Virus record (IMG/VR): IMGVR_UViG_3300017764_000099
Coordinates: 1-24,715 of that record
Origin: a virus
Length of the DNA: 24,715 nucleotides
Direction: 5' to 3' (one strand)
Below are positions 1 to 8,234 of this stretch, piece after piece; position 1 is the first letter of the stretch, and each line of letters starts with the position of its first letter. Below the pieces are notes generated by a model that worked only from the letters and a program-made list of their open reading frames with translations, was not told where the DNA came from and made no database searches. The translations under genes were made by a program, and so were the position numbers.

Positions 1-1
1 T

Positions 2-1000
2 ACAGGTAATTGGTTTCATAAAACATACACTGCAGCTGAAAATAAAGACAATGATTTCATCCCAATTAGATTACCATGGTTTGTTCATCCAGAGCGAGAT
101 CAAGCATGGAGAGATAGACAAGATGAATTACTAGGTGATCCTAGAATTGCAGCTCAAGAGTGTGATTGTGATTTCAGTACATCTGGAGATGTTGTATTCT
201 ACAGTGAATGGGTTGAATGGATAAAAGAAACTACTATTCAAGAACCAATGGAGAGAAGAGGCGTTGATCAAAACCTATGGATTTGGGAAGCAGCAGATTA
301 CTCTAGAGATTATATGGTAGTAGCGGATGTAGCTAGAGGAGATGGAAAAGATTTCTCTGGATGTCATGTTATTGATGTTGAAACAAACACACAAGTAGCT
401 GAATATAGAGGACAATTAGCACCAAAGGAATTTGGGTATTTCTTAACAGGTCTAGCTACTGAATATAATAATGCAATGTTAGTTGTTGAAAATGCTTCTA
501 TAGGATGGGCTACCCTAGATGCAGTGATTGAAAGAGGATATAGAAATTTATATCATTCTCCAAAATCCGATCAATTAACAGCAGAATCATACTTAAAAGT
601 ATTTGAAGGTAATTCTGATATGACCCCTGGTTTTACTATGTCAATGAGAACAAGACCTCTATGTATAAATAAATTACGTGAATTTGTAGGAGATCAATCA
701 TTAATAATTCGTTCAAAACGTTTATTAAGTGAGATGAGAACATTCATATGGCGTAACGGAAGACCAGAAGCTCAAAGTGGCTATAATGATGATTTGGTTA
801 TGCCAATGGCTGTTGGTATGTTCCTACGTGACACGGCTTTAAAATTTCAACAGCAGAGTCAAGATTTAACAAGAGCATCCTTAAATGGTGTAAGAAGTAG
901 CAATACTCCATACCAAGGAGGATACACAGGAAACAGTGTTCAAAATCCATATAATGTAGATATGGGAGGACATAATGAAGATATTAAATGGCTTTTATAG
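2..1000 (+). CDS. 17: Terminase large subunit, C-terminal part (gp17-like), 5' partial
   Basis: This is the DNA-packaging motor subunit, which pumps phage DNA into the prohead through the portal and cuts the concatemer. The frame is open from base 2, so the gene starts upstream of the window. About 332 residues are visible, against roughly 610 in T4 gp17, so the ATPase domain is mostly or wholly outside. An RNase H-like nuclease domain is recognisable. Its three expected acidic positions are the Asp of VVADVARGDG (codon 326-328), the Glu of LVVENAS (488-490) and the Asp pair of YNDDLVMP (788-793), matching the order of the T4 D401/E458/D542 triad. The tail after about base 840 is Gln/Asn/Gly-rich and probably flexible. 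The portal gene follows after 17 bases. The ATG at 248 is internal: the upstream frame encodes conserved-looking terminase sequence such as RLPWFVHPERDQAWRDRQDE. Confidence 0.93.
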   Translation, partial: TGNWFHKTYTAAENKDNDFIPIRLPWFVHPERDQAWRDRQDELLGDPRIAAQECDCDFSTSGDVVFYSEWVEWIKETTIQEPMERRGVDQNLWIWEAADYSRDYMVVADVARGDGKDFSGCHVIDVETNTQVAEYRGQLAPKEFGYFLTGLATEYNNAMLVVENASIGWATLDAVIERGYRNLYHSPKSDQLTAESYLKVFEGNSDMTPGFTMSMRTRPLCINKLREFVGDQSLIIRSKRLLSEMRTFIWRNGRPEAQSGYNDDLVMPMAVGMFLRDTALKFQQQSQDLTRASLNGVRSSNTPYQGGYTGNSVQNPYNVDMGGHNEDIKWLL

Positions 1001-1017
1001 CAAAATAAATTAGTAAA

Positions 1018-2895
1018 ATGGCAGATAAAGGATTATTTCCAAGGTTAAGAAGGTTATTCTCAACAGATGTAGTTTTGAGAAATATTGGTGGAGATCAATT
1101 AAAAGTATTTGATGTAAATTCAATACAACAAACTGGAACACTTCAGACAAACTCATTAGTAGACAGATTCAACCGTATATTTACTAATTCCCCTAGCTCA
1201 TTATATGGGTCTCAAATTAATTTCAACTATCAAACATTAAGACCTACTCTATATTCAGAGTATGATGCAATGGATACAGATGCAATTATTGCTTCTGCTT
1301 TAGATATTGTAGCTGATGAAGCAACACTTAAAAATGATATGGGTGAAATACTTCAAATCAGATCATCTGATGAAAACGTACAAAAAATCTTATATAACTT
1401 ATTTTACGATGTTTTAAATGTAGAATTCAACTTATGGGCTTGGATTAGACAAATGTGTAAGTATGGAGATATGTTCCTAAAACTAGAAGTAGCTGAAAAA
1501 TTTGGTGTATATAATGTAATACCATATACAGCATATCATATTTCTAGGGATGAAGGAGCAGATCCAGAAAATCCAGCTGAGGTAAAATACAGATTTGATC
1601 CTGATGGTGTTGCTTCTTCGGATTACGGTTATTACAATGCTCCAAACCAACCAAATGGTAAAAGTATTTATTTCGATAACTATGAAGTTGCTCATTTCAG
1701 ATTATTAACAGATATGAATTTTATTCCTTATGGCAGATCATACATCGAGCCTGCTAGGAAATTATTTAAACAATATACTCTAATGGAAGATGCTATGTTA
1801 ATTCATAGAATAGTTAGAGCACCAGAAAAAAGAATCTACTATATGAATGTGGGAAGCATTCCACCAAATGAAGTAGATGCATTTATGGAAAAAACAGTAT
1901 CGAAGTTAAAACGTACACCTTATATAGATCAACAAACAGGTGAGTATAACTTAAGATACAACATGCAAAACACACTTGAAGATTTCTACATTCCAGTTAG
2001 AGGAAACGATTCATCAACTAAAATCGATACTTTAAATGGTTTACAGTGGGATGGAATTCAGGATGTTGAGTATTTAAGAGATAAGTTATTTGCAGCTCTT
2101 AAAGTACCTAAAGCATTTATGGGGTACGATGAAAATACTGATGGTAAAGCTACATTAGCAGCTCAAGACATTAGATTTGCTCGTACAGTTGAAAGAATCC
2201 AACGAATAATGGTTTCAGAATTAAACAAAATTGCATTAGTACATTTATATACTCAAGGTTATAGAGATGAGCAATTAGCTAATTTTGAAATTTCATTAAC
2301 TACTCCATCGATTATATATGATCAGGAGAAAGTTGCTTTAATGAAAGAAAAAATGGATTTGGCTTCTCAAATGATGGATGCTAAATTATTCCCATCTGAT
2401 TGGATTTATGATAACATATTCCACTTGAGCGAAGATCAATATGATGAATATAGAGATTTAGTTAGAGAAGATACTAAACGTAACTTTAGATTATCTCAGA
2501 TAGAAGCTGAAGGAAATGATCCACAAGAATCAGGTAAATCATATGGTACACCCCATGACTTAGCTTCATTATATGGTAAAGGTAGAATGGAATCTGATCC
2601 AAGTAATGTGCCTGATGGGTATGGTGAAGATGAAAAAGAAGTATTAGGTAGACCAAAAGAAAAAGTATCAAAAAGAAATACACAAGATGATAACTTTGGT
2701 AAAGATAGATTAGGATCAAAAGGAATGAAAAATGATGCTAATTCATCAAGTGGTTTAAGACAAAACTTTAAAGGAGGTTCTCCACTTGCTTTAGAAACAC
2801 TAATAAAATCTATACCTTTTGGTAAAAAGAAAATGGTGTTTGAAGGAGATATTAAAGGAGAATCGCTATTAGATGAATCAAACATTAAAGAATAA
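1018..2895 (+). CDS. 20: Portal vertex protein (gp20-like)
   Basis: The portal forms the dodecameric ring at one capsid vertex through which DNA enters and to which the neck attaches. Diagnostic stretches include RAPEKRIYYMNVGSIPPNE, then a tyrosine/tGEYNLRYNMQNTLEDFYIPVRG-like block and YLRDKLFAALKVPKAFMGY. These match the T4 gp20 pattern of a 'vGnlp' segment, a LEDyw/iPRR segment and a kLyxaLnVP segment. At 625 residues it is about 100 longer than T4 gp20. The extra length is a hydrophilic C-terminal tail from about residue 500, rich in Gly, Ser, Lys and Asp, which looks disordered. The ATG at 1018 is the first start after the terminase stop and has only an A-rich leader. The terminase and portal genes are adjacent, whereas T4 has tail sheath and tube genes (18, 19) between them. 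Confidence 0.93.
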   Translation: MADKGLFPRLRRLFSTDVVLRNIGGDQLKVFDVNSIQQTGTLQTNSLVDRFNRIFTNSPSSLYGSQINFNYQTLRPTLYSEYDAMDTDAIIASALDIVADEATLKNDMGEILQIRSSDENVQKILYNLFYDVLNVEFNLWAWIRQMCKYGDMFLKLEVAEKFGVYNVIPYTAYHISRDEGADPENPAEVKYRFDPDGVASSDYGYYNAPNQPNGKSIYFDNYEVAHFRLLTDMNFIPYGRSYIEPARKLFKQYTLMEDAMLIHRIVRAPEKRIYYMNVGSIPPNEVDAFMEKTVSKLKRTPYIDQQTGEYNLRYNMQNTLEDFYIPVRGNDSSTKIDTLNGLQWDGIQDVEYLRDKLFAALKVPKAFMGYDENTDGKATLAAQDIRFARTVERIQRIMVSELNKIALVHLYTQGYRDEQLANFEISLTTPSIIYDQEKVALMKEKMDLASQMMDAKLFPSDWIYDNIFHLSEDQYDEYRDLVREDTKRNFRLSQIEAEGNDPQESGKSYGTPHDLASLYGKGRMESDPSNVPDGYGEDEKEVLGRPKEKVSKRNTQDDNFGKDRLGSKGMKNDANSSSGLRQNFKGGSPLALETLIKSIPFGKKKMVFEGDIKGESLLDESNIKE

Positions 2896-2907
2896 CACTT
2901 TTTCACA

Positions 2908-2916
2908 TATTTATAA
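2908..2916 (+). promoter_or_regulatory. TATTTATA(A) box, candidate late promoter
   Basis: TATTTATAA lies 13 bases upstream of the ATG at 2929. The same octamer occurs at matching places upstream of other plus-strand units (9942, 11050, 16218, 19102, 23349). A promoter role is inferred from this recurrence. Confidence 0.45.
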
Positions 2917-2928
2917 AAAAATATATTG

Positions 2929-3786
2929 ATGTATATAAAGCATTCAAAATTCAAAAACACGGGGATCTTATTTGAGATTATTGTAAAGAAAATAACCTCT
3001 GATACATTATCAGGAAAAGATTCTCCTGCAACCCAAATATTGAAAAAATATTTCATCAATACTGAATTGGGGAAGGAGTATAGATTATATGAAACTGTTT
3101 CTAGAACTAAAGGATCATCAGAAAATAAAGCTAACTCTGTACTAACTACTGTTTTAGAAATGTCTCAAAAGTTAAACAGAACAACTTTAAGAAAAGAAAA
3201 GTACAACTTAATCAAAGACTTAAAGGAGCATTATAATTTAGATAGTTTATTTAAAACTAAAATCCACGATTATAAAACACATGCAGCTGTTTATACTCTT
3301 CTAGAAGTATACAATTCAGATAAATTATCAAATCCAAACCAAATCATAGACAACAAAGTAACATTATTAGAATCAATGGTTACTAGAGGTGTTGATGCTG
3401 GAAAGGTAAAAGAAGATATTATTGAAGAATTTAAATCATATGACAAAGATGTTAGAACATTAACATACTATGTTTTATTGGAAAAATTCAACAGTAAATA
3501 TGATGACTTAAACGGAAAACAAAAAGAGATATTAAAAGAATTTATCAATTCAGTTGATGATACATCTCACTTAAAATCTTTTTACAATAAAGAAATAGTT
3601 GAGATTAAATCTTTGCTATCTAAAGAAATAAAAGTAGTTGAAAATAAAGCACTTCAAATTAAACTAGAAGGAGTTTTAAATCTAATCACTGAATTAGATA
3701 AGAGAACTAATATCAAAAGTGATCACTTAGTTGATTTATTACAATACCACAATCTTTTAGAAGAGCTTAAAGTAACTCATGGGTAA
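2929..3786 (+). CDS. Conserved T4-like prohead-region protein of unknown function
   Basis: This is a 285-residue hydrophilic, mostly helical protein that I cannot assign to a named function. It begins MYIKHSKFKNTGILFEIIVK, a start that recalls unnamed proteins found next to portal genes in marine T4-like phages (from memory, not searched). The rest is Lys/Glu/Leu-rich with several predicted long helices, and there is no signal peptide or membrane segment. Two starts are possible: TTG at 2926 and ATG at 2929. I prefer the ATG because it is canonical and the TTG adds only one Met. A TATTTATA box lies 13 bases upstream. Its end overlaps the next gene by 8 bases, so the two are probably translationally coupled. 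Its position between portal and protease corresponds to T4 genes 67 and 68, so a prohead-core role is plausible but unproven. Confidence 0.8.
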   Translation: MYIKHSKFKNTGILFEIIVKKITSDTLSGKDSPATQILKKYFINTELGKEYRLYETVSRTKGSSENKANSVLTTVLEMSQKLNRTTLRKEKYNLIKDLKEHYNLDSLFKTKIHDYKTHAAVYTLLEVYNSDKLSNPNQIIDNKVTLLESMVTRGVDAGKVKEDIIEEFKSYDKDVRTLTYYVLLEKFNSKYDDLNGKQKEILKEFINSVDDTSHLKSFYNKEIVEIKSLLSKEIKVVENKALQIKLEGVLNLITELDKRTNIKSDHLVDLLQYHNLLEELKVTHG

Positions 3787-4603
3787 ATATAGGTATAAAA
3801 TAAAGGAACAAACAGGCACAATACCTCCAGAAGATTTAGATCCTCAATTTATTAAAAGAATTGAGGATTCTTATGGTCCTATGGATATGGAGAATGATTT
3901 CTTTGCTAATGACTTAGAAACTTACTACAAAACCACATCCATATCACCTGAAGGTGGAATTGAGCATAAAATTATCCAATTGGGTAGTTTTAAGAATTCC
4001 TTACAAGCCTTACAAAATGCCCTTGAATCCTTAATTGATTTATCTAAATCAAAACAAGGAGAAAACGATAGCACATTAGGAGATTTAGTTTCTAAATTAA
4101 AAGATGTTTTTAATAAGTACAGGACACACTTGAGAAAGTCATATCCTGACCAGTATTCGGTCATTAAAAACTTAATCGATGAAATCTCTACAACTGGTGG
4201 TGGATCAGGTGCTGCTTCTTTCAGTCCTGGTACTGGGGCCCAATACGCTACTCCATTTGCATTTAATAGAAACAAAAAATCAGATGGAAGTGCTGCTCAA
4301 TATTATTATAAATTGGGCTATAAAAAAGTACCTAAAAAAATAAAAGGATCGGGGTTGGAAGTTAAAAAACTATATGAAGAAGAAATAGAAGGATCTTCTA
4401 ATGATACATTCCAAACTCAAAGAATTCAAGCATTTGACTTAATTGAAAAAGAAATTAACGATATTTATAAGATATTGAGCAATGCTAAAAATGAAACTAT
4501 AAATTATTACAATGAAAATCCAGGATCATATAATGTAATTAAACCTACAGATTTAGTCCTTGATTATATAAAAGATATCAAATCACTATTAATAGACGAA
4601 TGA
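3779..4603 (+). CDS. Putative prohead/core structural protein with SFSPGTGAQ motif
   Basis: This 274-residue protein has two helical parts separated by a Gly-rich hinge. Around residues 130-162 it reads NLIDE, then a Ser/Thr/Gly tract, then SFSPGTGAQYATPFAF. The major capsid protein has a nearly parallel arrangement at residues 57-82. The LIDE just before the Gly tract fits the [IL]-x-E consensus of T4 gp21 cleavage. After the motif comes YYYKLGYKKVPKKIKG and then SGLEVKKLYEEE, a combination that I recall from structural proteins of marine T4-like phages. The start overlaps the previous gene by 8 bases and the stop overlaps the next start (ATGA, 4600-4603). The likely role is a minor head or core protein processed by the phage protease; this is inferred from position and motif. 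Confidence 0.8.
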   Translation: MGKYRYKIKEQTGTIPPEDLDPQFIKRIEDSYGPMDMENDFFANDLETYYKTTSISPEGGIEHKIIQLGSFKNSLQALQNALESLIDLSKSKQGENDSTLGDLVSKLKDVFNKYRTHLRKSYPDQYSVIKNLIDEISTTGGGSGAASFSPGTGAQYATPFAFNRNKKSDGSAAQYYYKLGYKKVPKKIKGSGLEVKKLYEEEIEGSSNDTFQTQRIQAFDLIEKEINDIYKILSNAKNETINYYNENPGSYNVIKPTDLVLDYIKDIKSLLIDE

Positions 4604-6375
4604 TGAAACAAAAAACGTTACAAACCCAATATAACCTTATTAAAGAAGGTAAAGGAAATAAAGAAGTTTTCTTGAAGGAAGCTAAAAGAATTTTCCCAAA
4701 TTATATTCCTAATGCTGCTACATTCAATCAAGCAGAAGTAATCCTATCTCAAAAGAGTATTATCTCTGAAACTGTGTGGGGTGTAACTACTGGTAGAGAT
4801 GAAAAACCAGATTGGTTTGCTATATTCAATGAGAATATGAATGAAAGTAAGGGTGATGATGAAATAACAGCTTTAGAAAAAGAAGCATCTAAATATAATA
4901 AAAATGATGTTCGTTATAAAGAACTTCAAAAGAAAATTGGAGATTTAAAATCCGATAAAGAATATGCACTACCTGGATCTAAAGCTGCAGAGAAATTTAG
5001 TGAGTCAATTAATGAAGAAGCTAAAGCGGAAGAAAAGAAAACATCTAAAGAAGTAACGGATTTAGAGGAAAAAAACTTTGACTATAAAGATAAAAAGAAC
5101 ATTGATAACGTCTATGGTGAAGCTTTCTTGAAAGGGTATTACTGTGAAATGAAAAATCCAAAAAACGAGAAAAAAACAGTAGAAGAATTAAAATCAATCG
5201 TAGCAAAAAACCTAGCAAAAGATCAATTACATTATGTTAAAGCTGGGCAGTTTGGAGAAGAGGGTGTAGGTTACACGGATGAATTACCAGGATTAAAAGC
5301 ATCCAAATCAGACCAAATGGAAAAAGTTAAATTAAAAGAAGGTTTTAGAGTTGAATACAAAACAGAGGATGGTGAGAAAGCTAAATCTAGAGTATTTGAT
5401 AAAAAAGAAGATGCTGAAAAAAAAGAAAAACAATTAGTTGATAAAGGAATTAAACAAGCTAAAGTTGTTAAGTTAGATGAAACTAAAGAATCTTTAAAAG
5501 AATATACAGACACTGACTTCTCAGGTCAAGATACATTAATGAAACTTGATGAGCCTTCTTATGAGGCTGAAGGTGCATTTGAGAAATTTTTTCCAATAGG
5601 ATATGCTAGTCAAGATGACGCTGCAGATGCTTTAATGGCTCATGATAAAAGTCCTATAAAAGCAAGAATGGGACGATATGCTCCAATGTTTGTCCATGTT
5701 CAATATCACGAATTTACAGATGAAGCAGGTGAAGAATATAGAGTACACCAAACACAGTACTATAATGGTAATTTTAAGGATCATCCTGATTTTAACCCTA
5801 GAGTAACAGTTTTAACTTTAACTAAACTAGCTGATCCAGATGTAAGATTAGGTGAAATAGTTGTTAAAACTGATGAGTATATTAAAGACTTAAAGAATTT
5901 AAATGTTGGAGATAGAGTTTCAGAATCAGAAATAGTTGCTGAAGCTAAAAAACCTAAAAAAGAAACAATCGAATCTAAATTAGCTGAAATTGATAAGGCA
6001 TCTAACATTGTTGCTTTAGAAGCAAAAATTAATGCTATTGCTGAAATGATTGAATCTAAATCTCAAAGACTAGAAATGGTTAATGAAGATTCTGACTTAG
6101 CTGAAATGATGGATAAAGCAAAAATCAAAGCAATTCAGAAAGAAATCAAAGAGTTAGAAAAGAGAAAATCCAAAATGGAAAAACTTTACGAAAAATCTTG
6201 TGGTAAAAAATACCAACAACAAGAAATCGTAGATGAAACTCAAATCGAAGAAGATAGAAAAGCAAAAGAATATGTTATGTCTATCGAAGATGAAGATGAA
6301 AGAGAAGGAGAAATAAAAAGAATGTTTGGATCTGATGACGAAATTTCAGAAGAAAAAATAAACAACTATGAATAA
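4600..6375 (+). CDS. Large charged prohead-region protein, unknown function
   Basis: This 591-residue protein is very rich in Lys and Glu and has no recognised family. Visible parts are: a helical N-terminal region; a segment near residues 165-225 with YGEAFLKGYYCEMKNP; a short compact unit near 245-295 that reads as beta strand then charged helix; a denser, probably folded domain near 325-440 with FFPIGYASQDDAADALMAHD and MFVHVQYHEF; and a long heptad-like coiled coil from about 460 to 535, ending in an acidic tail. It lies between the portal and the protease, overlapping both neighbours (ATGA at the start, 8 bases at the end). A scaffold or core role is therefore likely, but I cannot assign a specific T4 counterpart. 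Two ATG codons occur at 4600 and 4603; the first forms the overlap. Confidence 0.8.
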   Translation: MMKQKTLQTQYNLIKEGKGNKEVFLKEAKRIFPNYIPNAATFNQAEVILSQKSIISETVWGVTTGRDEKPDWFAIFNENMNESKGDDEITALEKEASKYNKNDVRYKELQKKIGDLKSDKEYALPGSKAAEKFSESINEEAKAEEKKTSKEVTDLEEKNFDYKDKKNIDNVYGEAFLKGYYCEMKNPKNEKKTVEELKSIVAKNLAKDQLHYVKAGQFGEEGVGYTDELPGLKASKSDQMEKVKLKEGFRVEYKTEDGEKAKSRVFDKKEDAEKKEKQLVDKGIKQAKVVKLDETKESLKEYTDTDFSGQDTLMKLDEPSYEAEGAFEKFFPIGYASQDDAADALMAHDKSPIKARMGRYAPMFVHVQYHEFTDEAGEEYRVHQTQYYNGNFKDHPDFNPRVTVLTLTKLADPDVRLGEIVVKTDEYIKDLKNLNVGDRVSESEIVAEAKKPKKETIESKLAEIDKASNIVALEAKINAIAEMIESKSQRLEMVNEDSDLAEMMDKAKIKAIQKEIKELEKRKSKMEKLYEKSCGKKYQQQEIVDETQIEEDRKAKEYVMSIEDEDEREGEIKRMFGSDDEISEEKINNYE

Positions 6376-6973
6376 ACAAGTACTAATAGAAACCCAATTA
6401 TTCAAACCTGTAGGTACTCTCTTAACAGAAGGTAAATTATCCGAAAGAGGTAATCCTATAGTTGAAGGTATCTTAGCTACTGCCGAAGTTAAAAACGGAA
6501 ATGGTAGATATTATTCCAAGGAATTATGGGAAAGAGAAATTGGCAAGTATATGGAACTTGTAGAAGAAAATAGAGCAATGGGTGAGTTAGATCACCCTGA
6601 ATCTCAAGTTGTAAACTTAAAAAACGTATCACATAACATATCTGATGTATGGTGGGATGGAGATAACGTAATGGGTAAAATAGAAATCTTACCTACTCCA
6701 TCAGGAAACATTTTAAAAGCATTAATTGAAAGTGGTATTACTTGTGGTGTTTCATCTCGTGGAATGGGTTCATTAGAACAAAGAGGTGAATTAATGGAAG
6801 TACAAGATGACTTCGAATTATTATGTTGGGATTTCGTTTCAACACCTTCTAATCCAGGTTCATATATGAATGTAATAAAAGAAGGATTAGAATTAAATAA
6901 TTTAGATCAATATAGTAAAGTAAATTCAATCATAACAGAAATATTATGTGCGAATGGAAGTTGTTCTTTATAA
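6368..6973 (+). CDS. 21: Prohead core protease (gp21-like)
   Basis: This serine protease of the herpesvirus assemblin-like/T4 gp21 group matures the prohead by cleaving scaffold, core and capsid proteins. At 201 residues it is close to T4 gp21 (212). The catalytic signatures are visible: His76 in MGELDHPES and the Ser pair 129-130 in CGVSSRGMGSL, followed by the conserved CWDFVSTPSNPG block (155-164). The N-terminal NGNGRYYSKELWEREI segment is also typical of phage head-maturation proteases. The start overlaps the preceding gene by 8 bases. A terminator follows 27 bases after the stop, so this gene ends a transcription unit that begins at 2929 or further upstream. Confidence 0.93.
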   Translation: MNKQVLIETQLFKPVGTLLTEGKLSERGNPIVEGILATAEVKNGNGRYYSKELWEREIGKYMELVEENRAMGELDHPESQVVNLKNVSHNISDVWWDGDNVMGKIEILPTPSGNILKALIESGITCGVSSRGMGSLEQRGELMEVQDDFELLCWDFVSTPSNPGSYMNVIKEGLELNNLDQYSKVNSIITEILCANGSCSL

Positions 6974-7000
6974 ACACTATTAGACATATATTTTAAAATT

Positions 7001-7032
7001 AAGCGCTTTCTCAAAAGAATGCGCTTTTTTTT
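7001..7032 (+). terminator. Rho-independent terminator after the protease gene
   Basis: A hairpin with outer stem AAGCGC/GCGCTT, one T-T mismatch, inner stem TTCT/AGAA and loop CAAA is followed by eight T residues. It ends the core-protease unit and separates it from the scaffold-capsid unit. Confidence 0.85.
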
Positions 7033-7072
7033 GCGTTTTTGAAAGAATATTATGTACGTATACCCATATAAT

Positions 7073-7138
7073 ATGTCATCTCTTATATGACATCTATTTG
7101 TTATTTTTAATTCTACATTACGTTTCCAAATAAACGTA
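7073..7138 (+). promoter_or_regulatory. Two hairpins in the leader of the scaffold gene
   Basis: Two perfect 7-bp inverted repeats lie between the terminator and gene 22. The first is ATGTCAT/ATGACAT (7073-7079 and 7087-7093) and the second TACGTTT/AAACGTA (7119-7125 and 7132-7138), the latter ending 23 bases before the ATG. Neither is followed by a T-run, so they do not look like terminators. A TATAAT at 7067-7072 could be a -10 element, but I see no convincing -35 element. They may be mRNA-stabilising or regulator-binding structures for the heavily expressed scaffold and capsid genes; that role is inferred. Confidence 0.4.
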
Positions 7139-7161
7139 GTTTCCAAAAAAAATTTAGGAAA

Positions 7162-8220
7162 ATGAACAGAGACTTTTTTAAAGAGGCCATCGCTGATGCA
7201 AAAGCCGTTAAGGAATCAGCCATTGCCAATGCTAAAGCTGCTCTAGAAGAAGCATTAACTCCAGAAATCAAATCTATGCTAGCTGCGAAATTAGAAGAGA
7301 TGGAAAATGCTTACGAAGGGGAAGATGAAGCAAAAATGAAAGAAGAAGTTGAAATTTCGGAAGAAGAAGTTACCGAAGCTAAAGAAGAAGAAATCGAAGA
7401 AACAGTTACTGAAGAAGTTACTGAAGAAATCGAAGAATCTGATGTTGCAGAAGAGATGGACTTAGACGAAATTTTAGCAGAAATCGAAAAAGAGCTTGAT
7501 GAAGAAACTACTGTTGTAAACGAGGAAGAAATCGAAGAAACAGAAACTGTTACTGAGGAAGATGAAGACGAAGCTGAAGAAGCTGAGGATGAAGAAGCCG
7601 ATGTTGAAGTTGAAGATGAAGATATCGATCTTGAAGACATGACAGAAGAAGATTTAAAAGCATTTATTGAAAGTGTTATCGAAGACATGGTTGAAGCTGG
7701 TGAATTAGAAGCTGGTGAAGAAATGGAAGGTGAAGAAATGGAAGGTGAAGAAGAAATTGAAATTGAAGACGATATGTTGGATATGGGTATGGCTGAATCA
7801 ACTGAAATTGCTGAAGAAGAAATTGAAGAAGACAATACAGTATCTGAATTAAGATCTGAATTGGAAGAAGCAATTGATACTATCAAAGCACAATCCACTG
7901 AACTCAACGAAGTTAATTTGTTAAACGCTAAATTGTTGTATACAAATAAGATTTTTAAAGCAAAATCACTTACTGAATCTCAGAAAGTAAAAGTTTTAAC
8001 TGCATTTGAAAAAGCTGCTAATGTGAGCGAAGTAAAACTCGTGTTTGAAACATTAACAGAAAGTATAAATGTAAAAATGAAAAGAAAAACTGTAAATGAA
8101 GGAATTGTTGGATCTGCTTCTAAAGTAGTATCTACACCTAAAGTTGAAAAACAACCAATTGTTGAATCAAACGAAATGGTGAATAGATTCCAGAAACTTG
8201 CAGGTATTATTAAAGACTAA
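7162..8220 (+). CDS. 22: Prohead core scaffold protein (gp22-like)
   Basis: This is the internal scaffold around which the capsid assembles and which the protease later degrades. It has 352 residues, against about 269 in T4 gp22. The N-terminal 45 residues form a helical Ala/Glu/Lys segment. Residues about 50-230 are extremely acidic, with long runs of Glu and Asp and repeats such as EEMEGEEMEGEEE. The C-terminal part (about 235-352) is a coiled coil followed by SLTESQKVKVLTAFEKA, MVNRFQKLAGIIKD and similar conserved-looking segments. Position directly before the major capsid gene, high charge and coiled-coil content all fit gp22. The extra length is the acidic insert. The leader holds AGGAAA just before the ATG, one of the few purine-rich start sites here. 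The stop is 14 bases from the capsid start. Confidence 0.85.
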   Translation: MNRDFFKEAIADAKAVKESAIANAKAALEEALTPEIKSMLAAKLEEMENAYEGEDEAKMKEEVEISEEEVTEAKEEEIEETVTEEVTEEIEESDVAEEMDLDEILAEIEKELDEETTVVNEEEIEETETVTEEDEDEAEEAEDEEADVEVEDEDIDLEDMTEEDLKAFIESVIEDMVEAGELEAGEEMEGEEMEGEEEIEIEDDMLDMGMAESTEIAEEEIEEDNTVSELRSELEEAIDTIKAQSTELNEVNLLNAKLLYTNKIFKAKSLTESQKVKVLTAFEKAANVSEVKLVFETLTESINVKMKRKTVNEGIVGSASKVVSTPKVEKQPIVESNEMVNRFQKLAGIIKD

Positions 8221-8234
8221 ATTTTAGAAAAAAA

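Noticed and set aside
2496-3059. 187-residue minus-strand frame across the portal end
   Set aside because: It overlaps two well-supported plus-strand genes, spans their gap and has no recognisable motif.
4462-4469. TATTTATA inside the 274-residue gene
   Set aside because: It is inside coding DNA, far from a transcription-unit boundary; chance copies are expected at this base composition.
7281-7900. Glu-rich repeats considered as a low-complexity artefact or a separate acidic DNA-mimic protein
   Set aside because: The segment is in one frame with helical flanks and lies directly before the capsid gene, as expected for a scaffold core protein.
7311-7907. Ser-rich 198-residue reading frame on the minus strand
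   Set aside because: It is the antisense shadow of the Glu-rich scaffold gene: GAA/GAG codons read as TTC/CTC or TCT/TCC in other frames. It has no independent start signal or protein-like composition.
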